Source of the DNA: Phycisphaerae bacterium
GTDB taxonomy: Bacteria > Planctomycetota > Phycisphaerae > Phycisphaerales > SM1A02
Length of the DNA stretch: 64,000 bases
Assembly: GCA_016795065.1 (NCBI GenBank)
Contig: JAEUIU010000054.1
Coordinates: forward strand, 42,353-106,352
Direction: 5' to 3'
The translations under genes and the position numbers were made by a program. The notes beneath the pieces were generated by a model, which had not been told where the DNA came from, did not search any database, and worked only from the letters and a program-made list of their open reading frames with translations. Below are positions 26,270 through 34,557 of the stretch, one piece after another. The stretch's first letter is position 1; the number at the start of each line of letters is the position of its first letter.

Positions 26270-27997
26270 ATGTCCCGGGCGGAGCCCCCCGTGCATCGAT
26301 CGTCTGAAACACCCCTCCATCCCGCCCCTTTGGCCGATCGAGAATCCGACGCCGATGCCGATCGCGCGGTCGCTGGCGTGCGGCCTGAGTCGTGGCCAGG
26401 AGGAATCGGCCCGCCGGTTCTCCTCATCGGCGGCGGCCACGGTGAACGTGTCGCTGCGCTGCTTCGTGGGCCACTTCGACACAACCGTCAACCGATCGCC
26501 GTCCTCGTGCCTCCTGAGAGGCGTGCTGCTCACCGACAGAGCGTTGCGGCAGGTGAATGGTCTCAGTTCGACCCTGATCGTGTTCGGGTCTCCGCTGCGG
26601 ACGATCCCTCGCTTGGGTTCGATGCCGCCTTCGGAGACTCGCTCCCAACCCGACTTCGTGGCGTCGCGGTGCTGGTCGGTGATGCAACGCTTCCCGCCAA
26701 CATTTGTGATCGCGAGTTCCGACGGCTCCAGATTCGACATGATCAAGAAGCCCGCAACATCAACGACTCCCTTCAGCGCTTTCGCTCCGCTCGCGCCCAA
26801 CCCGCGACCGAGCCCACCTCGGTGTTCGGCGCCGCCGATCGTTCCACCACCGCCCTTCGTCACCTAGGTGATGATCTGGTGCGTTCAGCGCGGCGATTGG
26901 GACTCCGTGGCGAGTTTCTGACGCTTGATCACCTCCGGGATCCCTTTCGCCCGATTCACCGTCTCGAGGCGTTGCTGACAGCTCAGCCAGACCTTCTCCT
27001 CTCCTTCGTCGCCAGTCGCGAACGTGATTGGGGCGCGATTGCTCAAGGCATCCCGACCCTGAGCTACTGGTCGAGCGATCCAAGCCGCTACGACTTGGCA
27101 TCCATGCCTTTCACGGACGACGACATCGTCTGCGTCTCAGACATCGAGTGGATCGAGACCTTCCGTCAGCACGGCGTCGAGGCCAAGCACCTTCCGCTGG
27201 CCACCGGGCTCCACGACGCTCTTCCATTGCCTGATGAGGACCTGAAACCCGCCTCGGCGTCCTCGTCGCACGTGTTACTCGTGGGCAACCTCCCGGACGC
27301 TACCGACGTGCTCCCGCCCTCGCTTCACGCCGCTGTACCGGCCATTGAAGCCGCTGCCCTGGCCATCTGCCGCGATCCCTCCGCATCGCTCTCCGAACAG
27401 GCGGCCTCGATCGGACGACTCCATCGCACCGCTCGTGCGGACGTTCCCACCATCGCTCGGGCCATCGAGTTTGCGGCGACCCGTCTCGATCGACTCCGCG
27501 CTGCTCACGTTCTCGCTGCAGCAGGCATCCCGCTCCGCATTCATGGTTGCGCTCGCTGGCAGCAGGCTCTCGCCGGCTCGCCAGCGGGTGCCGCATGGGC
27601 CGGTCCACTGATCGACCGCCGCTCGAGCGCGATCGCTTTCCGCGACGCCGCCGCCGTGGTCAACATCGTGAGCCGCAACGGGCGCGACGGCGTCAACATG
27701 CGCGTCTTTGATGTCGCAGCAGCAGGCGGGGTCCTCCTCACCAACGACACCGCCGGGCTTCACCGCAACTTTCGGCCCGGCGAAGAAGTCCTCGCCTTCC
27801 GCTCCGTTGAGGAACTCCCGAGCCTTGCCCAATCCCTGCTGTCGGACCCGTCGCGTGCCGCCCGCATTCGAGAGGCCGGAACGCAACGTGCGCGGCGCGA
27901 CCACACCTGGGAAGCCCGTTGGTCCCAAGTCTTCCGCTGGTTGCGCGAGCGGCGCGATGCCGAACGCGGCGGCGCCTGCCTCCGCACCTCGGCGTGA
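26270..27997 (+). CDS. CgeB-like glycosyltransferase (GT-B)
   Basis: A 575-residue protein. The C-terminal third (about 440-560) matches the glycosyl transferase group of CgeB/Glyco_trans_1_2: G-V-N-M-R-V-F-D-V-A-A-A-G-G-V-L-L-T-N-D, then F-R-P-G-E-E-V-L-A-F and a final helix with R-A-R-R-D-H-T-W-E-A-R. The middle (about 200-330) has the first Rossmann-like half with L-L-S-F-V-A-S-R-E and P-T-L-S-Y-W-S-S-D-P. Residues 1-150 are poorly conserved and low in recognisable motifs. It probably modifies a surface glycan or lipid. The lpxL-like acyltransferase follows within 50 nt. Confidence 0.83.
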   Translation: MSRAEPPVHRSSETPLHPAPLADRESDADADRAVAGVRPESWPGGIGPPVLLIGGGHGERVAALLRGPLRHNRQPIAVLVPPERRAAHRQSVAAGEWSQFDPDRVRVSAADDPSLGFDAAFGDSLPTRLRGVAVLVGDATLPANICDREFRRLQIRHDQEARNINDSLQRFRSARAQPATEPTSVFGAADRSTTALRHLGDDLVRSARRLGLRGEFLTLDHLRDPFRPIHRLEALLTAQPDLLLSFVASRERDWGAIAQGIPTLSYWSSDPSRYDLASMPFTDDDIVCVSDIEWIETFRQHGVEAKHLPLATGLHDALPLPDEDLKPASASSSHVLLVGNLPDATDVLPPSLHAAVPAIEAAALAICRDPSASLSEQAASIGRLHRTARADVPTIARAIEFAATRLDRLRAAHVLAAAGIPLRIHGCARWQQALAGSPAGAAWAGPLIDRRSSAIAFRDAAAVVNIVSRNGRDGVNMRVFDVAAAGGVLLTNDTAGLHRNFRPGEEVLAFRSVEELPSLAQSLLSDPSRAARIREAGTQRARRDHTWEARWSQVFRWLRERRDAERGGACLRTSA

Positions 27998-28034
27998 CCG
28001 ACACCGCCGTCGCCACCTACGTCGCTGAAGCCGA

Positions 28035-28040
28035 TACGCT
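28035..28040 (+). promoter_or_regulatory. TANNNT -10-like box before the acyltransferase gene
   Basis: TACGCT ends 6 nt before a GTG at 28047, and directly abuts another in-frame GTG at 28041. The usual 5-10 nt spacing seen in this window favours 28047 as the start. Confidence 0.35.
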
Positions 28041-28046
28041 GTGGCC

Positions 28047-29072
28047 GTGACGGATGCCGACTCTCCCGAAACGCCCGCGCCGACGATCGCCCATTGGGGT
28101 CAGTACATCGCCCTGCGCACGGCCTGCGCGCTCCTCGAGCCCTACGCGCCCGACCAGTCCATCCAGTCCGCTCGCGCCCTCGCGTCGGTGTACTGCCGCT
28201 TCACCGGCAAGCGAATCGAACGGGCCCGCGCCAACGTCGCCCGTTGCTTTCCGGAAAAGTCCCACGACGAGACCGAACGCATTGCCGTCGACAGCGTGCG
28301 CAACATGTTCGAGCTCTTCATGGTCGACGCGGTCGTCATGCCGAAGATCGTCCGCGAGTGGAGTTGGCAACGCTACGTCACCTTGACGGACTTCGGCGAT
28401 ACGCTCGACCTCCTCCTCGGCGACAAGCCCTGCATCTTCCTCACCGGTCACGTCGGAAACTGGGAGTTTCTCGGCTACTTCCTCGCCCTCATGGGCTTCC
28501 GCATGACGGCCCTGGCCCGCCCGCTCGACAACCCGCTGGTCTACGAATGGCTCCTCAAGACGCGCGAGGCGAGCGGCCTGCGCATCCTCACCAAGTGGGG
28601 CGCCACCGAGGAACTGCAGCGCATCGTTTCCGCGGGAGGCAAGATCGCCTTCATTGCCGATCAGAATGCCGGCGACGACGGCCTCTTCGTTCCGGTCTTC
28701 AACCGTCTCGCCTCCAGCTACAAGTCGGTTGGACTCCTTGCCATGCGCTATCGGCTGCCGATCGTCGCCGGCGTCGCTCGGCGCATCGGCCATCGCTTTC
28801 GCTACGAGATCGCGGCCCATGACATCATCCGTCCCGAGGAGTGGGAAGCCCATGACGACCCTCTCTTCTACATCACCGCCCGCTATAACCGGGCGATCGA
28901 GATGATGATCCGGTCCAGCCCCGCCCAATATCTCTGGGTGCACCGCCGCTGGAAGAGTCGCCCGAGGCATGAGCGAGAAGGACAGCCGATGCCGGATCGC
29001 CTTCGCAGGAAGCTGCTCTCGCTCCCGTGGATGACCGACGAGCTTCTCGCCGAGCTGGCCAAGCCGGTCTAG
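28047..29072 (+). CDS. Lysophospholipid/lipid A acyltransferase (LpxL/HtrB family)
   Basis: A 341-residue acyltransferase of the LpxL/LpxM group, which adds secondary acyl chains to lipid A or related lipids at the inner membrane. It has the catalytic H-x4-D/E motif G-H-V-G-N-W-E, followed by a family-typical A-R-P-L-D-N-P segment, G-x-I-A-F-I-A-D-Q-N-A and the final Q-Y-L-W-V-H-R-R-W-K. Length matches LpxL. There is no strong N-terminal transmembrane helix, unlike E. coli LpxL. With lptB and a pagL-like gene in the same window it points to an LPS-bearing envelope. Confidence 0.9.
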   Translation: MTDADSPETPAPTIAHWGQYIALRTACALLEPYAPDQSIQSARALASVYCRFTGKRIERARANVARCFPEKSHDETERIAVDSVRNMFELFMVDAVVMPKIVREWSWQRYVTLTDFGDTLDLLLGDKPCIFLTGHVGNWEFLGYFLALMGFRMTALARPLDNPLVYEWLLKTREASGLRILTKWGATEELQRIVSAGGKIAFIADQNAGDDGLFVPVFNRLASSYKSVGLLAMRYRLPIVAGVARRIGHRFRYEIAAHDIIRPEEWEAHDDPLFYITARYNRAIEMMIRSSPAQYLWVHRRWKSRPRHEREGQPMPDRLRRKLLSLPWMTDELLAELAKPV

Positions 29073-29120
29073 GCCGCTGCGAACTTCCGCTTTCTTTCGC
29101 CGACCTATGGGCGTCGGGAC

Positions 29121-29126
29121 TATGCT
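29121..29126 (+). promoter_or_regulatory. TANNNT -10-like box before response regulator
   Basis: TATGCT ends 7 nt before the ATG at 29134, with no Shine-Dalgarno. Confidence 0.4.
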
Positions 29127-29133
29127 GCGCACC

Positions 29134-29529
29134 ATGTCCGGAACGCTCGAAGGGCGACGCATTCTCATCGTGGACGACGACGCCGACATCCTCGGGTCCA
29201 TTGACTTGGCCCTCCGCTCCGCCGGTGCGGTCACGCGAACCGCACCTGACGGAAGTACGGCGGTGAGCGCCATCCACGAAGAGCGTCCGGATCTCATCGT
29301 CCTGGACATGATGCTTCCCAAGGCCTCCGGTTTCCTGGTGATGGAGAAGCTTCACGAGTTGCCGGCGCCGCCGCCGGTCATCATGGTCACCGCCAATCAG
29401 GGCCGCCGACATCAGGCCTATGCGGAGAGCCTCGGCGTAGGCGCCTATTTCCTGAAGCCGGTGCCGCTCCAGCGACTGGTGGCGAAGGCTGTCGAACTTA
29501 TCGCCGCCGATCCGCCCAGCCGCGGCTGA
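29134..29529 (+). CDS. Single-domain response regulator
   Basis: A 131-residue receiver domain without an output domain. The acidic pocket is I-V-D-D-D, the phospho-acceptor is Asp58 in L-I-V-L-D-M-M-L-P-K, the conserved threonine lies in I-M-V-T-A and the lysine in Y-F-L-K-P-V. No histidine kinase is adjacent. Stand-alone receivers usually act in phosphorelays or chemotaxis-like protein contacts; chemotaxis transducer genes lie 2 kb downstream on the other strand. Confidence 0.93.
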   Translation: MSGTLEGRRILIVDDDADILGSIDLALRSAGAVTRTAPDGSTAVSAIHEERPDLIVLDMMLPKASGFLVMEKLHELPAPPPVIMVTANQGRRHQAYAESLGVGAYFLKPVPLQRLVAKAVELIAADPPSRG

Positions 29530-29660
29530 GCCACCGCGACCGATGGACGGCAAGAGGGCGTTGACGGCGCCGAGGGCCCGATCACGCTTGGCCCGGTCGC
29601 TCTCCGGGTCGCTTCCCGCGGGATTCTGTCGTCCGAGGCCGTTTCGCCCCCGCCATTCGC

Positions 29661-29666
29661 TACACT
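29661..29666 (+). promoter_or_regulatory. TANNNT -10-like box
   Basis: TACACT within gctacactgct, 20 nt before the ATG at 29687. The same gctacact octamer occurs upstream of the DUF502 gene at 17793. Confidence 0.35.
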
Positions 29667-29686
29667 GCTCCGCTTTCGTTAGTCCG

Positions 29687-29998
29687 ATGCCTCGAAGCCT
29701 CGTCGTTCTCTCTCCCTCTCCACCGCCGGCCGGCGGTGGCATGACGCCCATCGGCACGCGCCGTGAGATCCTTGGGATCCTCCGCGTGCTGAACACCGCT
29801 CCACAGGCCAGCGGTGAGGACGTTCTCTATGGGCCGGGGATTGAAGTGGAACTTCCGCCGGGACTCGATCCGGTGACTCAAATGCTCCTGAAGCTCACCG
29901 ACGAGGATGTCGGCTGGGACGTCATCCGGGCCATCGCGCACCGAACCCATTGGCGACTGCTGGATCCGCTCTCCGGCCGCGAGCTCCGATTGAGCTGA
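29687..29998 (+). CDS. Small conserved-looking hypothetical protein
   Basis: A 103-residue acidic protein of unknown function. After a Pro-rich start it contains R-E-I-L-G-I-L-R-V-L-N-T-A-P and a second half with D-E-D-V-G-W-D-V-I-R-A-I-A-H-R-T-H, predicted mostly helical. No motif or membrane segment. It is followed after 8 nt by another small gene and is probably co-transcribed with it. Internal ATG at 29741 is an alternative start. Confidence 0.55.
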   Translation: MPRSLVVLSPSPPPAGGGMTPIGTRREILGILRVLNTAPQASGEDVLYGPGIEVELPPGLDPVTQMLLKLTDEDVGWDVIRAIAHRTHWRLLDPLSGRELRLS

Positions 29999-30006
29999 GG
30001 CCCGCC

Positions 30007-30426
30007 ATGCCACAAGAGACGAAGCAGAAATTCGACGGCGCCGCATCGCTGATCCAAGGCACAACCGTCGCCCGGGGCGTCAACGGTTGCTCCGACGAGG
30101 AGTGGCTCGCGGCCCTCGATGCCGCGCTGGACTATCGCGGCGACATCACAATCACCACCACACGCGGGACAGTCGTCGAGGGATATCTCTTCGACTGCCG
30201 ACGAGGCGATTCGATCGAATCCTCCGTGGTCCGGCTGATACCGACCCAGTCAACCAGCTCTTCAGGCGAAGAGAAGGTCGCGATTCGATCGAGCGAAATC
30301 GCCCAACTTGCTTTCACCGGCCGCGATACGGCCGCCGGCAAGACCTGGGAGAACTGGGTCCGTCGCTACGCCGAGAAGAAGCTCAAGGGCGAAGCGGCCA
30401 ACATCGAGGCCGAATTCCTCGATTGA
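30007..30426 (+). CDS. Small hypothetical protein, possible SH3-like/Sm-like barrel
   Basis: A 139-residue protein. Residues about 40-110 alternate beta strands: D-I-T-I-T-T-T-R-G-T-V-V-E-G-Y-L-F-D, V-V-R-L-I-P and K-V-A-I-R-S-S-E-I-A-Q-L-A-F-T-G-R-D. This pattern resembles a small RNA- or protein-binding barrel, but no family can be named with confidence. The end is a charged helix W-E-N-W-V-R-R-Y-A-E-K-K. It ends with TGATG overlapping a possible 53-codon frame. Confidence 0.65.
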   Translation: MPQETKQKFDGAASLIQGTTVARGVNGCSDEEWLAALDAALDYRGDITITTTRGTVVEGYLFDCRRGDSIESSVVRLIPTQSTSSSGEEKVAIRSSEIAQLAFTGRDTAAGKTWENWVRRYAEKKLKGEAANIEAEFLD

Positions 30427-30587
30427 TGGCTTGTAGCACCGACGAAAAAGTCGCCACCGAGGCCTTCAGTTCTCGATGGCGACCGTTGCCGTGGGCCTCC
30501 GCGGCCAGGGAATTGCCCCTGACCGCTGATGGGGTCGACGTTGCTCGTCTCGAAGGGGACGAGTTCCGGCGGCCTATCACGGGGTGA
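30426..30587 (+). CDS. Possible 53-residue protein overlapping the previous stop
   Basis: An ATG overlapping the stop of the preceding gene (TGATG) opens 53 codons. The product has no motif or hydrophobic segment. It is listed only because of the overlap arrangement seen elsewhere in the window; it may be chance. The DNA from 30588 to 30721 shows nothing. Confidence 0.2.
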   Translation: MACSTDEKVATEAFSSRWRPLPWASAARELPLTADGVDVARLEGDEFRRPITG

Positions 30588-30721
30588 GCCTCATGCGACG
30601 AGCGCTGAGAAGGCCGACCACACTCCCAATGGGAAGGCAAGGTCACACCGGACTGCCGGGTCTCAAATGGGATTCGCCGGTAGTCGCGGAACACGGGGCA
30701 AACGCCCCGCTCCATCACTCA

Positions 30722-31150
30722 CTACAGGCGCTCAGCCTCATCAGCGAGCCGCCGCATCTCGGCAAGTGACCGAATGATCGCCTCGGTCCTCTCGATCGCC
30801 GCGTCCAAGGCAGACGTCCCGGTGACCGTCCGAATGGCGTCCTGTCGTCCGGTTTCGGTGAGTTTCGCCTCAACCTGCTCGCGGCCAGCTTTGAGAGCCC
30901 GCAGGGTCGCGACCGCTTCCTCAAACACCGCCCGGGTCGCCGGGTCGAGGGATGCAGCGATGGAAGCGTAAGCGTCAATCCGCAGTGGATTCGCTCGATC
31001 GGCCACGCCGGCCCCGCTTCCTGCAGGGAGCGGATCTGGTGGCTCCGTTTCAGCCCCGTCGGTGGGACGCGCGGAGGCACCAGCCAATCGCAGCGAATAG
31101 GCGCGTTCGGCCCCGTCCATGGGGCGATGCGAGGGGCGGGTTCGGTCCAT
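30722..31150 (-). CDS. Hypothetical helical protein
   Basis: A 142-residue frame. The C-terminal 85 residues are helical and coiled-coil-like: heptad-spaced Ala/Leu with R-A-V-F-E-E-A-V-A-T-L-R-A-L-K-A and E-R-T-E-A-I-I-R-S-L-A-E-M-R-R-L-A-D-E. The first 55 residues are Pro/Ala-rich and disordered. The start is uncertain; an ATG at 31120 is an alternative. No homologue recognised. Confidence 0.5.
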   Translation of the reverse strand: MDRTRPSHRPMDGAERAYSLRLAGASARPTDGAETEPPDPLPAGSGAGVADRANPLRIDAYASIAASLDPATRAVFEEAVATLRALKAGREQVEAKLTETGRQDAIRTVTGTSALDAAIERTEAIIRSLAEMRRLADEAERL

Positions 31151-31323
31151 CGTCGACGGATGATCCCACGCTCAACCAAGGCAGGCAAGTCCGGGGTTGA
31201 CAGAAGGGTGTCCGAGAACACATCCGGTCACCATCCGCCGTTCACACCCCGCTGCCTTTTCCCCGCTCGACTGGCCCTGCGACGGGCGCTGTCCGCCTTG
31301 CCCACCCAAGGCCTCCACCCACC

Positions 31324-32292
31324 CTATGCGGCCGACTCGGTCCCGTCCGACCCCTTCACGCTACCGATCGACCGGGAGACCTGCTGGCTGTTTTGGGTGA
31401 CGCTAGCGATGTTGGCGGAAATCTCCCGCGTCGCAGCGACCTGTTCGGAGACGGACTGGGAGATGGCACTAGCGCTTTGGGCCATATGTTCAACGGCAGC
31501 GTCAACGGACTTGATGTGCCCGACGACCTCGTCGACGTTGGCGTGCATCCGCTCCACCTGCTTCACGATCTGATCGGTGGCTTCGGCCGCGTTGCGGGAG
31601 AGTTCCTTCACCTCTCGAGCGACGACGGCGAACCCGCGGCCTGCCTCGCCGGCTCGCGCCGCTTCGATGGTTGCGTTGAGGGCGAGCATATGGGTCTGCT
31701 CGGCGATCGTCGTGATCACCCGAATGATCCGCCCGACCTTCTCGGCGGCGTCACTCAATTGACGCACCGCGCCTTCGGCCGCGCCGACCGTCTCGACGAC
31801 CTCGTGCCCTTGCTTCGATGAGTCTTGGGCCTGGCGAGCGATCTCGGTCCCGCTGGCGTTGAGTTCTTCGCAGGCCGCCGCGACGGAGCTGACGTTGGTT
31901 GCGTTCTCCGCAGCGAGCGTGGCGACATATGAGAGCGACTCGCTGCTCTGCCGCATCTTGCGACCGGCCTGGTTGATGGTGCGCGCGCTATGGCGAAACG
32001 CCCCCGGCATGCCGCGGAGGAGGACCGGCCGATGAAACCGATCGCTTCCGCACTGCCGCATCGCCGCCGCGGCCTCCCGCACGAAGGCGTCGGAGAGGTC
32101 GAGCAGTTGGTTGATCGACCTTGCAAGGCCCGAGAGCGATGGATGCGAAGCGAGCCCCACAATGCGAGCCTCGAACTCGCCAGCCGCGGCTCGATCACAG
32201 GCATCGGTGATTCGTTGAAGATCCGCACGGGAAAGCGTGACCGTATCGGTTGACCCGGTCGCATCGACGGGAGTGAGATCAGGAGTGCTCAT
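31324..32292 (-). CDS. Cytoplasmic methyl-accepting chemotaxis transducer
   Basis: A 322-residue transducer with no transmembrane helix. Residues about 20-110 contain a HAMP-like element with [14 protein letters not shown] and A-R-T-I-N. The signalling coiled coil occupies about 115-315, with the hairpin tip [28 protein letters not shown] split around the conserved E-A-A-R-A-G-E. Its start overlaps the stop of the upstream PAS gene (ATGA), so the two are translated as a pair and probably form one sensory complex. No cheA or cheW is in the window. Confidence 0.92.
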   Translation of the reverse strand: MSTPDLTPVDATGSTDTVTLSRADLQRITDACDRAAAGEFEARIVGLASHPSLSGLARSINQLLDLSDAFVREAAAAMRQCGSDRFHRPVLLRGMPGAFRHSARTINQAGRKMRQSSESLSYVATLAAENATNVSSVAAACEELNASGTEIARQAQDSSKQGHEVVETVGAAEGAVRQLSDAAEKVGRIIRVITTIAEQTHMLALNATIEAARAGEAGRGFAVVAREVKELSRNAAEATDQIVKQVERMHANVDEVVGHIKSVDAAVEHMAQSASAISQSVSEQVAATREISANIASVTQNSQQVSRSIGSVKGSDGTESAA

Positions 32293-32843
32293 ACAGAGAG
32301 GTCCATCGCGGTGCGTTCGGAGAGGCTGAAGACGAACTGGCTGTAGTCACATCGCTTGGCGGCAAGCGTCTCGTGGACGGCTCGCGTGCCCGCCTCGAGG
32401 GCTGATCGGGGATCGGGTTGCGATCGCTCGATGTCGCACAGCGTCTTGTAGAGCGCTCGCACCTTCGGCAAAGCATCGGGGTACGGCACGCGCCGACTGG
32501 AGTGGTATCCGACGACCGCCCCGTGGGCGTCCACGCTCGGCGTCACGTGCGCGAAGACCCAGTAGTGGTCGCCGTTCTTGGCCAGGTTCACGACGTAGGC
32601 GAAGATCTCTTCGCCGGATTGGATGGTGTCCCAGAGCAGCTTGAAGACCGTCCGCGGCATGTCGGGATGGCGGATGATGTTGTGAGGCTTGCCGATGATT
32701 TCCACTTCGGAGTAGCCCGAAACTCTCAGGAAGACGTCGTTGGCGTAGGTCACCACGCCCGCGAGATCGGTCTTGCTGACGATGAGTTCGTCCTCTCCGA
32801 AGGTCACCTCTCGGCCGGTCGGTTGCACAGTCGGTCGTCGCAT
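32289..32843 (-). CDS. PAS-domain sensor, Aer-like
   Basis: A 184-residue protein with one PAS domain (about 15-125): [26 protein letters not shown] and [14 protein letters not shown]. This is the sequence type of the aerotaxis receptor Aer, where PAS binds FAD. A helical tail follows. The ATG at 32843 has a gggga 8 nt upstream; an in-frame ATG at 32885 is the alternative. The stop overlaps the start of the transducer gene. Confidence 0.88.
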   Translation of the reverse strand: MRRPTVQPTGREVTFGEDELIVSKTDLAGVVTYANDVFLRVSGYSEVEIIGKPHNIIRHPDMPRTVFKLLWDTIQSGEEIFAYVVNLAKNGDHYWVFAHVTPSVDAHGAVVGYHSSRRVPYPDALPKVRALYKTLCDIERSQPDPRSALEAGTRAVHETLAAKRCDYSQFVFSLSERTAMDLSV

Positions 32844-33006
32844 CAGGGAGTCCCCAGAGTTCCGTTGGTTGGACGCGTTTTCCATCGGCCATCTGACAGT
32901 CACGCTCAAGCCTCGGCAGTCACCTTGCAGCCTCCTTATGCTGGTTGCGCGGGCAGTCAACGAACTTTGCTCTGGCTTCAAGCGACCGTTGTTCCGGAGA
33001 TTCACG

Positions 33007-34536
33007 ATGCCAACCTCCTTGCTCACCATCGGGCTCATGCCTCTCTGCCTCAGTGGCGCAGCGTTCGGGGCAGAACTTGGATATCGCGTGCTGCTCGAAC
33101 GGTCGGTGGAGACGGAGTTTCGACCCGCGGCTGAGCGTCTCGCGAAGGAGCATGACGTCCCCATTGAGTTGTTTGACCCAAGCGACCTTCGGACGCTGCG
33201 CGATCAGCTTCGGGCCGACCCGGCTCGTGAGGCGGCGACCCACGTCGCCTTCGTGGTCGCACCCCAGACCCTCGATGTCCAGTTCGCCCAAGACCTCTTG
33301 ATCGCCCTCACCGAGGTCGACGAGGATCCCTTCGTCGACGTCACCTACGCCTTCATCACCGGGCGATCGGGCACGGCCGCGCTGCGCTTCGTCGAACAGG
33401 GCATCGCCGGTCGGGCCCGTCCTCTTACCGGCAACGCCGGCATGTTTGGAAGCTGGGAAGGAGCGGCGCTCCCGACCCAACAGCCGCTTTCGGCACTCAA
33501 GGCCTTCGGCTTCGAGGGCACGCAACGCTACGTCAAGGTGACCGATCCAGCCGAAGCCCGCGCCCGCGAGGCTCGCGAGGCACTCGCCTCTTTCGCCGCA
33601 TGCGACCTGACCCTCCTCTTCTCGCACGGCCACCCCGATCGGATGGAGTTCTGCTTCTCGGGCCGCGACCTTCGGGAGTGGAAGGCGAGCCTGCCGCCAT
33701 CGGTCGTCATCAACTGCGCTTGCTGGAACGGCGCCACCGGGCGCTGGTGGGAGGAAGGCCCGAACGGGCCGATTCAACAGGCCTCGGTCTCGCCCGACGA
33801 CTCCGTGGCTCTCGCCATGCTCGACACGGGGTGTGCGGCCTACATCGCCGGACTTGATCCCTGGCATGGCCCACTGGCGATGCGCTACGCGTTCCAGCTT
33901 CTCGATGATGGGTGCACCCTTGGCGAGGCCGCCAAGGAGACCTTCGATCGCCTGACCCTCGAGTTTGCTCCTGCGCGCATCCGGCTCGATCCGGTTGCTC
34001 AGCGCGGCCCGCGCCGCGAAGGCACCGACAACCGTCGCCGCAACAGCGCTGCGATCGTCGTCTTCGGCGATCCCTCATGGGCTCCCTTTGCCGCGCGTCC
34101 CACGCGGCTCATTTCGGCCAAGCGCAACGACGCCCCCGCCGGCCAGCGGATCGAGTTCACCGTGAAACCGCTGGTGGAAGGCTCGCCCGGCGCCGACTTC
34201 ATGCTCCCGCAGGGGCGCATCATGGACTACCACAGCGTGAGAACCGAGAACTGGATGAAGGAAGCGAAGCTCGAGTTCGTCCGCACCGTCGACTGGCCCG
34301 AGAGGCTTCCGGCGGCGCCGGTCGTTCGCGTGGTCGAAGCGACGGTGCGTGGCCAAGCCCTGCCCTGCGGCGAGGTGCAAGCGCTCATCGAGCTGACCCC
34401 AAAGGGCCGGCGTCTTCACGTTCGTGTGCCGATCAATGTGCCCGCAATGGGATCCATGTGGCCAATGGGCATCGCCACCGGCGGAGCGACGATCGTCCTT
34501 TCCGCGGAGGCGCCTTCCGTCGAAGCGCCACGCTGA
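33007..34536 (+). CDS. Exported caspase-fold (gingipain C25-like) protein
   Basis: A 509-residue protein with a signal peptide (about 1-22). It resembles clan CD cysteine peptidases: His207-Gly208-His209 in L-L-F-S-H-G-H after a hydrophobic strand, and a second strand V-V-I-N-C-A-C-W-N-G with Cys237 or Cys239 as nucleophile candidate. Further landmarks fit C25: A-Y-I-A-G-L-D-P, a T-L-G-E-A-A-K-E helix and V-V-F-G-D-P-S-W. The last 120 residues form an Ig-like beta domain. The gene is divergent from the PAS/transducer pair. Protease activity is inferred only. Confidence 0.72.
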   Translation: MPTSLLTIGLMPLCLSGAAFGAELGYRVLLERSVETEFRPAAERLAKEHDVPIELFDPSDLRTLRDQLRADPAREAATHVAFVVAPQTLDVQFAQDLLIALTEVDEDPFVDVTYAFITGRSGTAALRFVEQGIAGRARPLTGNAGMFGSWEGAALPTQQPLSALKAFGFEGTQRYVKVTDPAEARAREAREALASFAACDLTLLFSHGHPDRMEFCFSGRDLREWKASLPPSVVINCACWNGATGRWWEEGPNGPIQQASVSPDDSVALAMLDTGCAAYIAGLDPWHGPLAMRYAFQLLDDGCTLGEAAKETFDRLTLEFAPARIRLDPVAQRGPRREGTDNRRRNSAAIVVFGDPSWAPFAARPTRLISAKRNDAPAGQRIEFTVKPLVEGSPGADFMLPQGRIMDYHSVRTENWMKEAKLEFVRTVDWPERLPAAPVVRVVEATVRGQALPCGEVQALIELTPKGRRLHVRVPINVPAMGSMWPMGIATGGATIVLSAEAPSVEAPR

Positions 34537-34557
34537 CAGGAACCAATCAACCTCGCG

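Noticed and set aside
32773..33006. N-terminal extension of the C25-like protein back to 32773
   Set aside because: The extension overlaps the divergent PAS gene, lacks hydrophobic or conserved sequence, and a clear signal peptide begins at 33007.
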